Shown here one piece after another: positions 7,877 to 15,232 of a DNA stretch of 18,645 nt. The first letter of the stretch is position 1, and each line of letters starts with the position of its first letter. The position numbers were made by a program, and so were the translations under genes. The stretch is from positions 1-18,645 of the forward strand of contig CAJTNT010000059.1 in assembly GCA_910577785.1 (NCBI GenBank), given 5' to 3'. This stretch comes from an uncultured Lachnospiraceae bacterium. GTDB taxonomy: Bacteria > Bacillota > Clostridia > Lachnospirales > Lachnospiraceae. The notes under the pieces are model-generated. The model saw nothing but the letters and a program-made list of their open reading frames with translations. It was not told the origin of the DNA and ran no database searches.

Positions 7877-8461
7877 TTATATTATTTTCCAGATATACCT
7901 TAACGCCACATCCATTCCTCCAACTATCAGCAGAGCGCCTCCGGCAATATAAGCCTTGGTTTTATGCTCAAATCCTAGGCGATAGCCTGTATAAGTTCCC
8001 AGGATCGTCCCGATTACCGTGAAGGCCAAGATCATGGCGAGCAGGCCGGTGATGCTGCTCTGCAGCAGGCCGAAGGCAAGCCCTGCCAGCAGCGTAAATA
8101 AGAGCGTACGTACATAGAGCCGGGCTGTTTCCGAAAGATTTAGCTTTTCTTCCCGGCGTTCATCCAATCGTTCATTGCGCCAGGCTTTTAGGAAAAGCCG
8201 CATCCCCAGGCATAGGAAAATGGCTGTGGCAACAACCTGCCCCAAGAGGGCTTCATGAACGCCTGTACGATTTTCGTATAGGAGCAGGGAAATGGAATTC
8301 CCCGCCCCCAAGGCGGCTCCCTGCCCCAGCATGAGCAGGATACAGAAAGCGGCCAGCTGTTTCTTGTGGATCGTTGCAACCAGGGAACCATGGCATTCCA
8401 TCACGGCGAAAACATCCAGGGAAATCCCCAATATCACGAATAAAGCTTCCAAAGTATTCAT
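7877..8461 (-). CDS. MntP/YtaF-like (DUF204) membrane protein, probable cation efflux
   Basis: Small integral membrane protein, 194 residues from the ATG at 8459-8461, chosen because GGGAG lies about 8 bases upstream. The longer open frame to 8506 would start in a duplicated piece of the neighbouring gene. It has about six hydrophobic segments. TM1 carries LGISLDVFAV, matching the conserved Asp motif of the manganese efflux pump family (E. coli MntP has MSMDAFA), and the C-terminal GGALLIVGGMD matches the family end. The second conserved Asp motif (SLDAMAVG in E. coli MntP) is not seen; LLAGLAFGLL occupies its place. So it is a divergent member and the substrate is uncertain. It is last in the minus-strand run and ends at a shared terminator. 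Confidence 0.68.
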   Translation of the reverse strand: MNTLEALFVILGISLDVFAVMECHGSLVATIHKKQLAAFCILLMLGQGAALGAGNSISLLLYENRTGVHEALLGQVVATAIFLCLGMRLFLKAWRNERLDERREEKLNLSETARLYVRTLLFTLLAGLAFGLLQSSITGLLAMILAFTVIGTILGTYTGYRLGFEHKTKAYIAGGALLIVGGMDVALRYIWKII

Positions 8462-8465
8462 AAAA

Positions 8466-8510
8466 TTACTCCCTTCCATACGGAGGATGGGCTTTACAGA
8501 AACCATGGCA
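8466..8510 (-). repeat. Duplicated 3' end of the heptad-repeat gene in the intergenic gap
   Basis: The stretch reading CCCTTCCATACGGAGGATGG on the plus strand (from 8472) matches CCCTTCCGTGCGGAGGATGA (from 8539) in the end of the neighbouring gene, and similarity continues for about 38 bases. At protein level VSVKPILRMEGS repeats GSVKFILRTEGI. It looks like an old tandem duplication of the gene end. Confidence 0.65.
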
Positions 8511-8517
8511 TGGCTGT

Positions 8518-11172
8518 TTACTCTTCCTCAGTCTGAATCCCTTCCGTGCGGAGGATGAATTTCACGGAGCCTGTGGCGCCTTTGGCCAGCTTGGTAAATG
8601 TCTGGTAGGATTCTCCTGCCTGCCGTACGGCTTTCACTTTGTTGAGCAGCGATTTTGCGTCTTTATGGTAAGCGTCTGCCAGCTTCTGTATTCCATCCTC
8701 GTCAAACTCTGCCATGCCTTCCATCAGCTGTTTGGAGCCGTCTTCCAGCTCATCCACGCCATCGCCAAGCTGCCCTGTCGCATTTGCCAGCTTCCCAGCC
8801 CCATCGGCCAGCGCCCCGTTGTTGGATACCAGCGCAGAAGCTCCGTTGGTTAGCTGTGAAATCCCTGCCGACAGTGACGGCATAGTTCCGTTTAAGGTAT
8901 TTGTTCCTTCGCTCAATGCCTGCATCCCGCTTACCAGGCTGTAGCCGCTGGAAGCGTCCGCTGCGTTGATGGCCTCAGAAATCTGTGCTTTTGTCCCGGA
9001 GACAGCGGTTATGGCGGAACTCTCTGCTGCTGTCTTGGCTGCTGTCTTAGCTGCGTCTGCAACGGCTACGCCAACCGTATCCTTTGCCCCTGCGGCAATC
9101 CCTTCTACAATCTGTGCGGCTGCCTGTTTCATGCCTGCCTGCAGCCTATCAGAACCCATGGCAGTGGAAACGGCCTCCGCTACCAGCCCGTCGACCGTTG
9201 CCTGGATCTGTGCCTGCCCTTCTGCAGAAGCCAGCCCCGCATCTACCTGCTTTTCGATAGCAGCCATCTGCGTGTCCGTATTGGCGGCTACCAGCCCATT
9301 GATGTCCTGCTGGGCAATTAAAGCGTCAATCTGCTGCCGTGCCGGGCTGCCTTCCGTATTGACGGCGTCATTGACGGCTGCGCAAATCTGCGCAATTGTC
9401 CCCGCATCCAGCGCTGCGCCATTGGCCTGCATCGCCTCTGCCGCCTGTGTCAGCTGCTCCTGTAAGGCGGCAACCGTAACGCCCGCCGTCACCTGCTGCG
9501 TAACCGTCTGCACTACCTGCTGTGTAACTGCCTGCACCACTTGCGGCCTATACTGCGCCATCTGATCCTTCTTGGCAGTATCCTTTGCAACGCTGGAAAA
9601 TGCCGTCTGCAATACGGAATTTAGCGCCGTCTGCGTATAAGACCCAATCCCTGCCTGCACCTGTGATTTGGCTGTCTTGTCGTTGGCCAGGCTGTCGTAA
9701 AATACAGAGGACGCCTGTTTTTGGATGGCTGCGCTGCCATTCGTTTTGTCCTGGAAGGTTTTCTCAATCGCATCATCGGCCTGTTTTAGCAATGCCTCCC
9801 TTTCTTGCCCCGTCATTTCCGCCTTCAGGGTCTTGTCAAGCTCCGCCACGCCCTGATTCAAGGTGGCTGCGCTGCTGTTGAGCGTAGAAACCCCATCCAT
9901 CAGCGCGCCGGAAGACCCCGCCAGTGTCTGGATGCCGCTGTTAAGCCGCGAAGCCCCGTCTGTATAGCTTTGAATCCCGTCTTTGAGGGTATTCACTCCG
10001 TCCGAAAATTCCTTCATGCTCCCTTTCAAGGTTCCCAGCCCTTCGGACAGATCTGTACTTCCCTTCACCAATTCTGTGGAAGCATCCGACAGCGTATCCA
10101 GGTCATCCTCCAAATCCGTCAGGTCAAAAGCATCCTCCAGGCTGCCCTCGCTCAGCAAATCATTGACCACGACAGACATCGTCATTTCCAACGAAAAATT
10201 CTCCACATCTGCGCTGACTTCTATATAATCCGGAATTTCCACATCCGCATCCAGCCCTTTTTCATCCTCCGGGCTATCTTTATCTGCATCCGGCTTTTTC
10301 TCATCTAATTTCAGGCTGTCCTTCAGCCCCGGCATAGCAAAGCCTACAACCATCTTTTTATTCCCGTCAGAAATTACCCTCCCATTCGTAACCTTTACAT
10401 TTGTGAAATCCTCTGGCAGCACCATCCCTGTTAAAACCGTAAATGGCACATACACTTCATGCTTCTCCCCATCTATTACCTGTGTCGTTCTCTCATGGTT
10501 TTCATAGTCAAAGCGTATCTTCACCTGCCCGCTTTTGCCCGCCATCTCTTCCGGCGCCATCTTCTTCCCGTCCAGGTAGTAGCTTACGCGCTCCGTCACG
10601 GGCAATTCCCTGTCTGTCGTACCTTGATAATAGATATCCTTCCCTTCCGCCTGCCAGGTAAGCTCATCTCCCGACTGTGTAAACGTTTCATCCCCTTTTA
10701 CATTCTGGATTTCCCTCAAATCCGAAGCATCCGTAATGCTGGAGGATTTCCCCTCATTCTTCAGCCATTCGCTGACTATCACATTTTTGGCGCTTCCGTT
10801 TGGCGCGGCAACAATATATACTGTCTCTTCTTTTTCGGCGTCCTCTTTCCTTTTCTCCGAAGACGTGCCCATATCTGCCTGTGCATTCCCTGCCTCCTTT
10901 TCCGTTCTGCTGTTATCTGTGCGGCCAGTTCTCTCTGCGTTGCCCGTTTTATTGGTGTTTTCATTGTTTTTGTTTTCGGCGTTTGAAATGTCAGTTGTAT
11001 TTTCATCGCTATTCTCTATGGTTGCTGCGGTTTCCTGCGCGTTGCGCTCCGCCTGCACCAAATAGGTATTCATGCCTACGCTTGTTCCTAATACTGCAAT
11101 TGTAACGGCGCCTGCCGCTACGCGGATGAGATATTTATTTTTAAATTCTTTTCTGAGTTCTAAATGTTTCAT
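8518..11172 (-). CDS. Secreted or anchored X-X-X-Leu-X-X-Gly heptad-repeat protein, MMPL partner
   Basis: 884-residue envelope protein. Residues 1-13 are basic, 14-40 form a hydrophobic signal/anchor segment, and 42-118 are a polar Asn/Thr/Glu-rich linker. Residues 119-340 hold a folded region with VYIVAAPNGSAKNVIVSEWL. Residues 364-447 are heptads of the LxxG type (STDLSEGLGTLKGS, SGIQTLAGSSGALMDG), and a second heptad block lies near 745-835 (GALADGAGKLANATGQLGDG). Between them is an Ala/Gln-rich, probably helical, segment of about 290 residues. The heptads match the repeat seen in YhgE/Pip-type proteins, but there is no C-terminal membrane cluster like that of YhgE. The start has AGGAGG at good spacing. 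It lies 93 bases after the MMPL gene on the same strand, and such pairs recur in Firmicutes, suggesting an export accessory role. That role is inferred. Confidence 0.8.
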   Translation of the reverse strand: MKHLELRKEFKNKYLIRVAAGAVTIAVLGTSVGMNTYLVQAERNAQETAATIENSDENTTDISNAENKNNENTNKTGNAERTGRTDNSRTEKEAGNAQADMGTSSEKRKEDAEKEETVYIVAAPNGSAKNVIVSEWLKNEGKSSSITDASDLREIQNVKGDETFTQSGDELTWQAEGKDIYYQGTTDRELPVTERVSYYLDGKKMAPEEMAGKSGQVKIRFDYENHERTTQVIDGEKHEVYVPFTVLTGMVLPEDFTNVKVTNGRVISDGNKKMVVGFAMPGLKDSLKLDEKKPDADKDSPEDEKGLDADVEIPDYIEVSADVENFSLEMTMSVVVNDLLSEGSLEDAFDLTDLEDDLDTLSDASTELVKGSTDLSEGLGTLKGSMKEFSDGVNTLKDGIQSYTDGASRLNSGIQTLAGSSGALMDGVSTLNSSAATLNQGVAELDKTLKAEMTGQEREALLKQADDAIEKTFQDKTNGSAAIQKQASSVFYDSLANDKTAKSQVQAGIGSYTQTALNSVLQTAFSSVAKDTAKKDQMAQYRPQVVQAVTQQVVQTVTQQVTAGVTVAALQEQLTQAAEAMQANGAALDAGTIAQICAAVNDAVNTEGSPARQQIDALIAQQDINGLVAANTDTQMAAIEKQVDAGLASAEGQAQIQATVDGLVAEAVSTAMGSDRLQAGMKQAAAQIVEGIAAGAKDTVGVAVADAAKTAAKTAAESSAITAVSGTKAQISEAINAADASSGYSLVSGMQALSEGTNTLNGTMPSLSAGISQLTNGASALVSNNGALADGAGKLANATGQLGDGVDELEDGSKQLMEGMAEFDEDGIQKLADAYHKDAKSLLNKVKAVRQAGESYQTFTKLAKGATGSVKFILRTEGIQTEEE
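9491..9538 (-). repeat. 24-bp tandem repeat inside the heptad-repeat gene
   Basis: Two adjacent 24-base units (9491-9514 and 9515-9538, 20 of 24 identical) encode the octapeptide-like repeat VVQAVTQQ / VVQTVTQQ in the Ala/Gln-rich middle of the protein. They are in frame, so length changes would keep the protein open. Confidence 0.7.
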
Positions 11173-11265
11173 GTGGATACCTCCTGATAATTTTTGATAC
11201 TGTTTACTATACCGTTAATGATGGTTGATAGGTTCTATATTTCATAGATTTCATAAAGTGATGTC

Positions 11266-13359
11266 TTAGTGATTCGTTCCCACAAGTGTTGCCCCGTCTG
11301 CCCCAAAATGCCTGCTTGTAGCGCAGATCACTTTATCAAATACCATAAACATCGCCGGCAAAATAAATATCGCTACAAACATACTAATGATTGCTCCCCT
11401 TGACATCAGCGTACACAGCGACCCGATCATGTCAATCCTTGAATAAAGCGCCACCCCAACCGTAGCCGCAAAAAAGCTCAGCGCACTGCCAATAATAGAA
11501 GAAATCGAAGTAGACAGCGCAATCGTAACGGCCTCTTGCTTATCCGCCCCTCTCTGCCGTTCCTTTCGGTAGCGTGTTGTCATCAATATCGCATAATCCA
11601 CCGTAGCCCCCAGCTGTATCGTGCCAATTACCACCGAGGCAATAAACGGCAGCACTGTCCCTGTATAGGCCGGAAGACCCATATTGATGAAGATGGCAAA
11701 TTCAATTACCGACACCAGGATAAGCGGAACCGTAATTGACTGGAAGGTAAGCAGTATAATCAGAAATACCGCAATAATAGAGATAATGCTTACAACCTTG
11801 AAGTCTTTGTCTGTAATTGTAATTAAATCCTTCGTGCAGGGCGCTTCTCCAATCAGCATGCCGTTGGGGGCATACTCCTTGAGGATATGGTTCAGTTCCG
11901 CAATCTGCTGATTCACTTCTTCCGAAGCAATCTTATATTCTGAGCTGACCAGCATCATCTGGTAGTTCTCGTTCATCAATTTCCCTTTGATATCGTCTGG
12001 GATCATTTCCAACGGTACGGCCGCCCCTACGACAGATTCCAGGCCAATTACTGAGGATACGCCCCCCACTTCCTCCATTTTGGATGTCATATCCCGCACA
12101 TCCTTGGGGGAGACGCCGCTGTCGAGCAGGAGAATATGGGTGGTGTTCATCTGGAATGTCTCATCCAGCTTTTCATTTGCCTGTACGCTGGGCAGATCCT
12201 TGGGCAGCGTCCCTGCCAGGTCATAATATACATCCGTATGGGTATACCCATACAGCGCCGGCCCTAGGGCAATCAGGAATATAGCGACAAATACCTTGTA
12301 ATGTTTTACAATAAAGGGAGCCATTTTCCCCAAATCCGGTACCAGCGGCCGGTGCTTGGTCTTAGAAATCGGTTTATCAAAAATCAGCAGCATGGAAGGC
12401 AGCACGGTTACGCAGCAGATTACCCCAATCAATACGCCCTTGGCCATGACAACCCCTAAGTCCAGCCCCAGGGTGAAGGTCATAAAGCACAGAGCCACAA
12501 ACCCGGCTACCGTCGTGGTGGAGCTGCTCAGCACGGAGCCTAAAGTGTTGGAAATAGCATGGGACATCGCCCGTTTCTTGTCGCCAGGGAACCGCGCCTG
12601 GTTCTCTTCATAGCTGTGCCAGAGGAAGATGGAATAGTCCATGGTCACGCCCAGCTGCAGGACGGCTGCCAGCGCCTGCGTAATGTAGCAGATTTCGCCG
12701 GAAATCATGTTGCTGCCGAGGTTATAGAGGATGGCCATGCCGATGCTCAGCAGGAAAAATACCGGAGCCAGGAAGGAATCCATCGTCAGCGCCAGCACGA
12801 TACAGGACAGTAGGGCGGCGATTGCTACATAGGCGGTCATTTCTTCGTTGCAGATATCTTTGATATCTGTAACCACGGCTGACATCCCGCTGACGAAGCA
12901 CTGGCGGTTCGCCAGGGTGCGGATTTGCGCTACGGCCTCCATCGTCTCGTCTGAGGACATGGAGGAGTCAAACAGGATCGCCATCATGGTGCAGTTTCCT
13001 TTGGTAAATTTGCCCTGCACATCCTCTGGCAGGATTTCCATAGGCACGGACAAGTCTGCAATGGAGTCATACCAGATGACGGATTTCACATGGCTGACGC
13101 CTTCGATCTGTTTCCGTAACGAGGCCACTTCCCGGTTTTCCATCCCCTCTATCACATAGATGGAGAACGCCCCGGTCTGGAACTCATCAATCAGGATATC
13201 CTGCCCTTGCATAGTTTCAATATCTTTGGGCAGATAAGAGAGGATGTCATAATTTATCCTCGTATTTACAATCCCTAGTACGGAGGGAACCAACAGCAGC
13301 AGGCTGAGAATTAAAATCGGCGCCCTCATCTTTACAACGCCTTTTCCAAACTTACGCAT
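11266..13359 (-). CDS. MMPL/RND-superfamily transporter
   Basis: Proton-driven exporter of the MMPL branch of the RND superfamily, 697 residues from ATG 13357-13359. An upstream in-frame ATG (13438-13440) would add a non-conserved tail lying across the promoter/palindrome region and is rejected. GGAG lies 13 bases before the chosen start, a little far. Layout: TM1 at about 11-31, an extracellular loop to about 173, five TMs, a second loop, then a second TM set, i.e. the duplicated 2 x 6 TM plan. Both proton-relay motifs are present: GVTMDYS (D241-Y242) in the first half and GATVDYA (D588-Y589) in the second. Neighbours are a TetR regulator upstream and the secreted heptad-repeat protein downstream. 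The substrate is unknown (lipid, peptide or drug are all possible). Confidence 0.9.
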   Translation of the reverse strand: MRKFGKGVVKMRAPILILSLLLLVPSVLGIVNTRINYDILSYLPKDIETMQGQDILIDEFQTGAFSIYVIEGMENREVASLRKQIEGVSHVKSVIWYDSIADLSVPMEILPEDVQGKFTKGNCTMMAILFDSSMSSDETMEAVAQIRTLANRQCFVSGMSAVVTDIKDICNEEMTAYVAIAALLSCIVLALTMDSFLAPVFFLLSIGMAILYNLGSNMISGEICYITQALAAVLQLGVTMDYSIFLWHSYEENQARFPGDKKRAMSHAISNTLGSVLSSSTTTVAGFVALCFMTFTLGLDLGVVMAKGVLIGVICCVTVLPSMLLIFDKPISKTKHRPLVPDLGKMAPFIVKHYKVFVAIFLIALGPALYGYTHTDVYYDLAGTLPKDLPSVQANEKLDETFQMNTTHILLLDSGVSPKDVRDMTSKMEEVGGVSSVIGLESVVGAAVPLEMIPDDIKGKLMNENYQMMLVSSEYKIASEEVNQQIAELNHILKEYAPNGMLIGEAPCTKDLITITDKDFKVVSIISIIAVFLIILLTFQSITVPLILVSVIEFAIFINMGLPAYTGTVLPFIASVVIGTIQLGATVDYAILMTTRYRKERQRGADKQEAVTIALSTSISSIIGSALSFFAATVGVALYSRIDMIGSLCTLMSRGAIISMFVAIFILPAMFMVFDKVICATSRHFGADGATLVGTNH

Positions 13360-13412
13360 AGAAATTATCTCACTCCTTTTCGTTTTTTCTCTTTTCTGAA
13401 AAAGAGTATAAA

Positions 13413-13448
13413 AAAAAAGATTGAAAAAAGAAAGATTCAATCTTTTTT
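13413..13448 (-). promoter_or_regulatory. 36-nt palindrome at the MMPL transcription start: TetR operator candidate
   Basis: AAAAAAGATTGAA (13413-13425) and its exact complement (13436-13448) form 13-bp arms around a 10-base spacer. It lies just downstream of the predicted -10 box, where binding by the neighbouring TetR-family dimer would block transcription. It could also be a weak AT-rich hairpin terminator for read-through from upstream genes. Confidence 0.5.
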
Positions 13449-13451
13449 GTC

Positions 13452-13480
13452 TGTATAGCCCTCTTATACATTTTCTGCAA
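13452..13480 (-). promoter_or_regulatory. Predicted promoter of the MMPL operon
   Basis: Minus-strand TTGCAG (13475-13480), a spacer of exactly 17 bp and TATACA (13452-13457). It sits between the TetR stop and the MMPL start, so the export genes can be transcribed separately from the genes upstream. Confidence 0.6.
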
Positions 13481-13543
13481 TTTGTATATCGCCGTTTGAC
13501 ATGGGGAAAACATTGTAGTTTAACCGCAACGGCTTAAATCCGT

Positions 13544-14107
13544 CTACAGCTCCTCAATTACCTGGCTCATGGAGCGGGTGATCATATAATTGTAAATATT
13601 CGTAATCTCCTTGGGTTCCACGGCCATGCCGCCTTTGATCCAGTTTACTACCACAAAGCACATTGACTGCGCATAATACTGCGCCACATGCTCTGGAGTC
13701 AGCCAGGGATGTACTTTTTTGCGGTTGCGGCTGTTGGAGCAGATGACCTCCAGCAGCGTGTCCGCAATGCATTTCTGGATAATCGCCTCAAAGGAATTCT
13801 GTCCCTCCAGACGCACAGCCTTCTCATAAAAGGCCTTTTCCTTCTGTACCGTCGTAAAAATAAGGATAAACGCCTCATCCACCATCCCGGCGGCAATCAG
13901 GGGCTTTGCCGGTTCCAAAACCTGCACACGGATAATCCACTCCAAAAGCTCGTATTTATCCTGGAAATGGTTGTAAAAGGTAGGCCGTATGACCCCGGCC
14001 TTGTCTGTAATTGCCTTAATGGTAATCTTTTCAATGGGCTGCTGGCAGGCAAGTTCCTTAAAGCCTTCTGCCAGCAGCAAATCAACAGTTTCCTTCTGTA
14101 TTGCCAT
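13544..14107 (-). CDS. TetR/AcrR-family transcriptional regulator
   Basis: 187-residue repressor-type protein. The N-terminal HTH spans about residues 5-52: LLLAEGFKELACQQPIEKITIKAITDKAGVIRPTFYNHFQDKYELL is the standard TetR signature in which FYNHF follows the recognition helix. The ligand domain that follows resembles the TetR C-terminal type found in DhaS-like regulators, but that is a loose match. ATG 14105-14107 is used because the longer frame runs into the neighbouring HD-GYP gene and GAAAGG lies before this ATG. It begins 20 bases after the HD-GYP stop (probably co-transcribed) and precedes the MMPL operon, its likely target. A palindrome fitting a TetR dimer is present at 13413-13448. 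Confidence 0.9.
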   Translation of the reverse strand: MAIQKETVDLLLAEGFKELACQQPIEKITIKAITDKAGVIRPTFYNHFQDKYELLEWIIRVQVLEPAKPLIAAGMVDEAFILIFTTVQKEKAFYEKAVRLEGQNSFEAIIQKCIADTLLEVICSNSRNRKKVHPWLTPEHVAQYYAQSMCFVVVNWIKGGMAVEPKEITNIYNYMITRSMSQVIEEL

Positions 14108-14127
14108 GCTGCCCTTTCCTTTCGGTT

Positions 14128-15159
14128 TTATTCCAAAATTACCAGCCCGCCAGCGTTCTTGGAACGCAGATCCAACAGTTCCCCAGATGAAATCACTTTG
14201 ACCCGCGGCGTTTGCATGGCATCCCCGAAGTTTTCCATCACGATGGCCAAGCTTCCGTCCGACAGGAGTACCTCGCATCCAGCCGGATACAGAGCCACCT
14301 TCTGCTGGAAGATATCCACGAGCGCTGGATCAAATTCTGCGCCAGCGCTGTCGAGGATGTATTCCGCGGCCGCAGAGGGGGGGATGGGCTCGTGGTAGGG
14401 GAGCTTGGAGGTCATAGCGTCATAGACGTCCGCCAGCTTGACAATCCTCGCATAAAGGGGGATTTCCGCCCCGGATTTGCGCATGGGATAGCCGCAACCA
14501 TTGTACCATTCATGGTGTTCCAGCACATTGATGCATACCTCATGGGAAAAATGGTAATGTTTCTGCAGAAATTCATATCCTAGCTTTGGGTGCTGTACAA
14601 TCAGCACGCGTTCCTCATCCGTCAGCATCCGTTTGGCGCTCAGCACCTCTGGTTCCACATAACGTTTGCCGATGTCATGCAGGAGGGCGGCCAGAGCCAG
14701 CTCTACCAGGCCTTCCGGCTCCAAATCGCAGGACATGCCCAAAATTACGGAAATTACAGCCACATTTACGGAATGGAAATATGTATAATCCCCATAGGTC
14801 TTGATGTCCCGCATATTATAAAGTGGATTCTTGTGTCCGCGGAGTTCTTCAACCAAATCTTGTGCCAGACCCTGGATCTGTTCCTGGGAAATATCCGGCT
14901 GGCGCTCATCCTGAAACAGGCCCGAAACCAGCTCCAGCGCCCGGCGGCGAAGTTCCGCTGAAACAGCCATTGGCATTGCAACGCCTTTGCCCAAGGCGTC
15001 TTCCAGGTATACGCCCGGGCAGCCCAGGCTTTGCAGCTTCTGGATATTTTCATAAATCAGCGCCATGCCCTTCGGAAACAGCAGGTTTCCACAGCCATCA
15101 TAGATATCCTGCCCTAAAACCATGTCTTTTTGTAACTTTGCCGTTGTCATATACCGCAT
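14128..15159 (-). CDS. HD-GYP domain protein, probable cyclic di-GMP phosphodiesterase
   Basis: 343-residue cytoplasmic protein predicted to hydrolyse cyclic di-GMP. The first 110 residues (MTTAKLQKDMVLGQDIYDGCGN...) are the short N-terminal region common in HD-GYP proteins. The catalytic domain has H129, HDIGK at 161-165, HP at 190-191, HHEWYNGCGYP at 215-225 (the GYP signature) and D244 in KLADVYDAMT. All the expected metal ligands are visible, so activity is likely. The C-terminus carries a small PxGCEVLLSDGSLAIVMEN module of the kind often found after HD-GYP. The start is backed by AGGAGG at 9 bases. It follows a GGDEF gene by 73 bases on the same strand, so the pair could set the level of the same second messenger. 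Confidence 0.9.
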   Translation of the reverse strand: MRYMTTAKLQKDMVLGQDIYDGCGNLLFPKGMALIYENIQKLQSLGCPGVYLEDALGKGVAMPMAVSAELRRRALELVSGLFQDERQPDISQEQIQGLAQDLVEELRGHKNPLYNMRDIKTYGDYTYFHSVNVAVISVILGMSCDLEPEGLVELALAALLHDIGKRYVEPEVLSAKRMLTDEERVLIVQHPKLGYEFLQKHYHFSHEVCINVLEHHEWYNGCGYPMRKSGAEIPLYARIVKLADVYDAMTSKLPYHEPIPPSAAAEYILDSAGAEFDPALVDIFQQKVALYPAGCEVLLSDGSLAIVMENFGDAMQTPRVKVISSGELLDLRSKNAGGLVILE

Positions 15160-15232
15160 TAATTTGTGCCTCCTAACCCGCGCCGCAACTGTTCTGTTTC
15201 CTGGCAGTTACCGTGCGTTTCTATTTTGATGT

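Noticed and set aside
8966..9565. 199-residue open frame on the plus strand
   Set aside because: It lies antisense to the Ala/Gln-rich part of the heptad-repeat gene; its Ala/Cys/Ser-rich translation is a product of that composition, and it has no ribosome site.
13360..13440. N-terminal extension of the MMPL protein (start MNLSFFNLFF)
   Set aside because: It would overlap the predicted transcription start and palindrome and has no ribosome site; the MRKFGKG start fits the family.
13497..13525. TTGACA on the plus strand as a promoter
   Set aside because: The position 17 bases downstream reads TTTAAC, a poor -10 box, and no plus-strand gene follows.
13515..13530. TTTAACCGC resembling the MITE-like arm
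   Set aside because: Only about nine bases agree, far short of the 23-bp arm; chance match.
14108..14278. N-terminal extension of the TetR protein
   Set aside because: It runs into the 3' end of the HD-GYP gene and does not resemble TetR sequence; the HTH begins just after the MAIQKET start.
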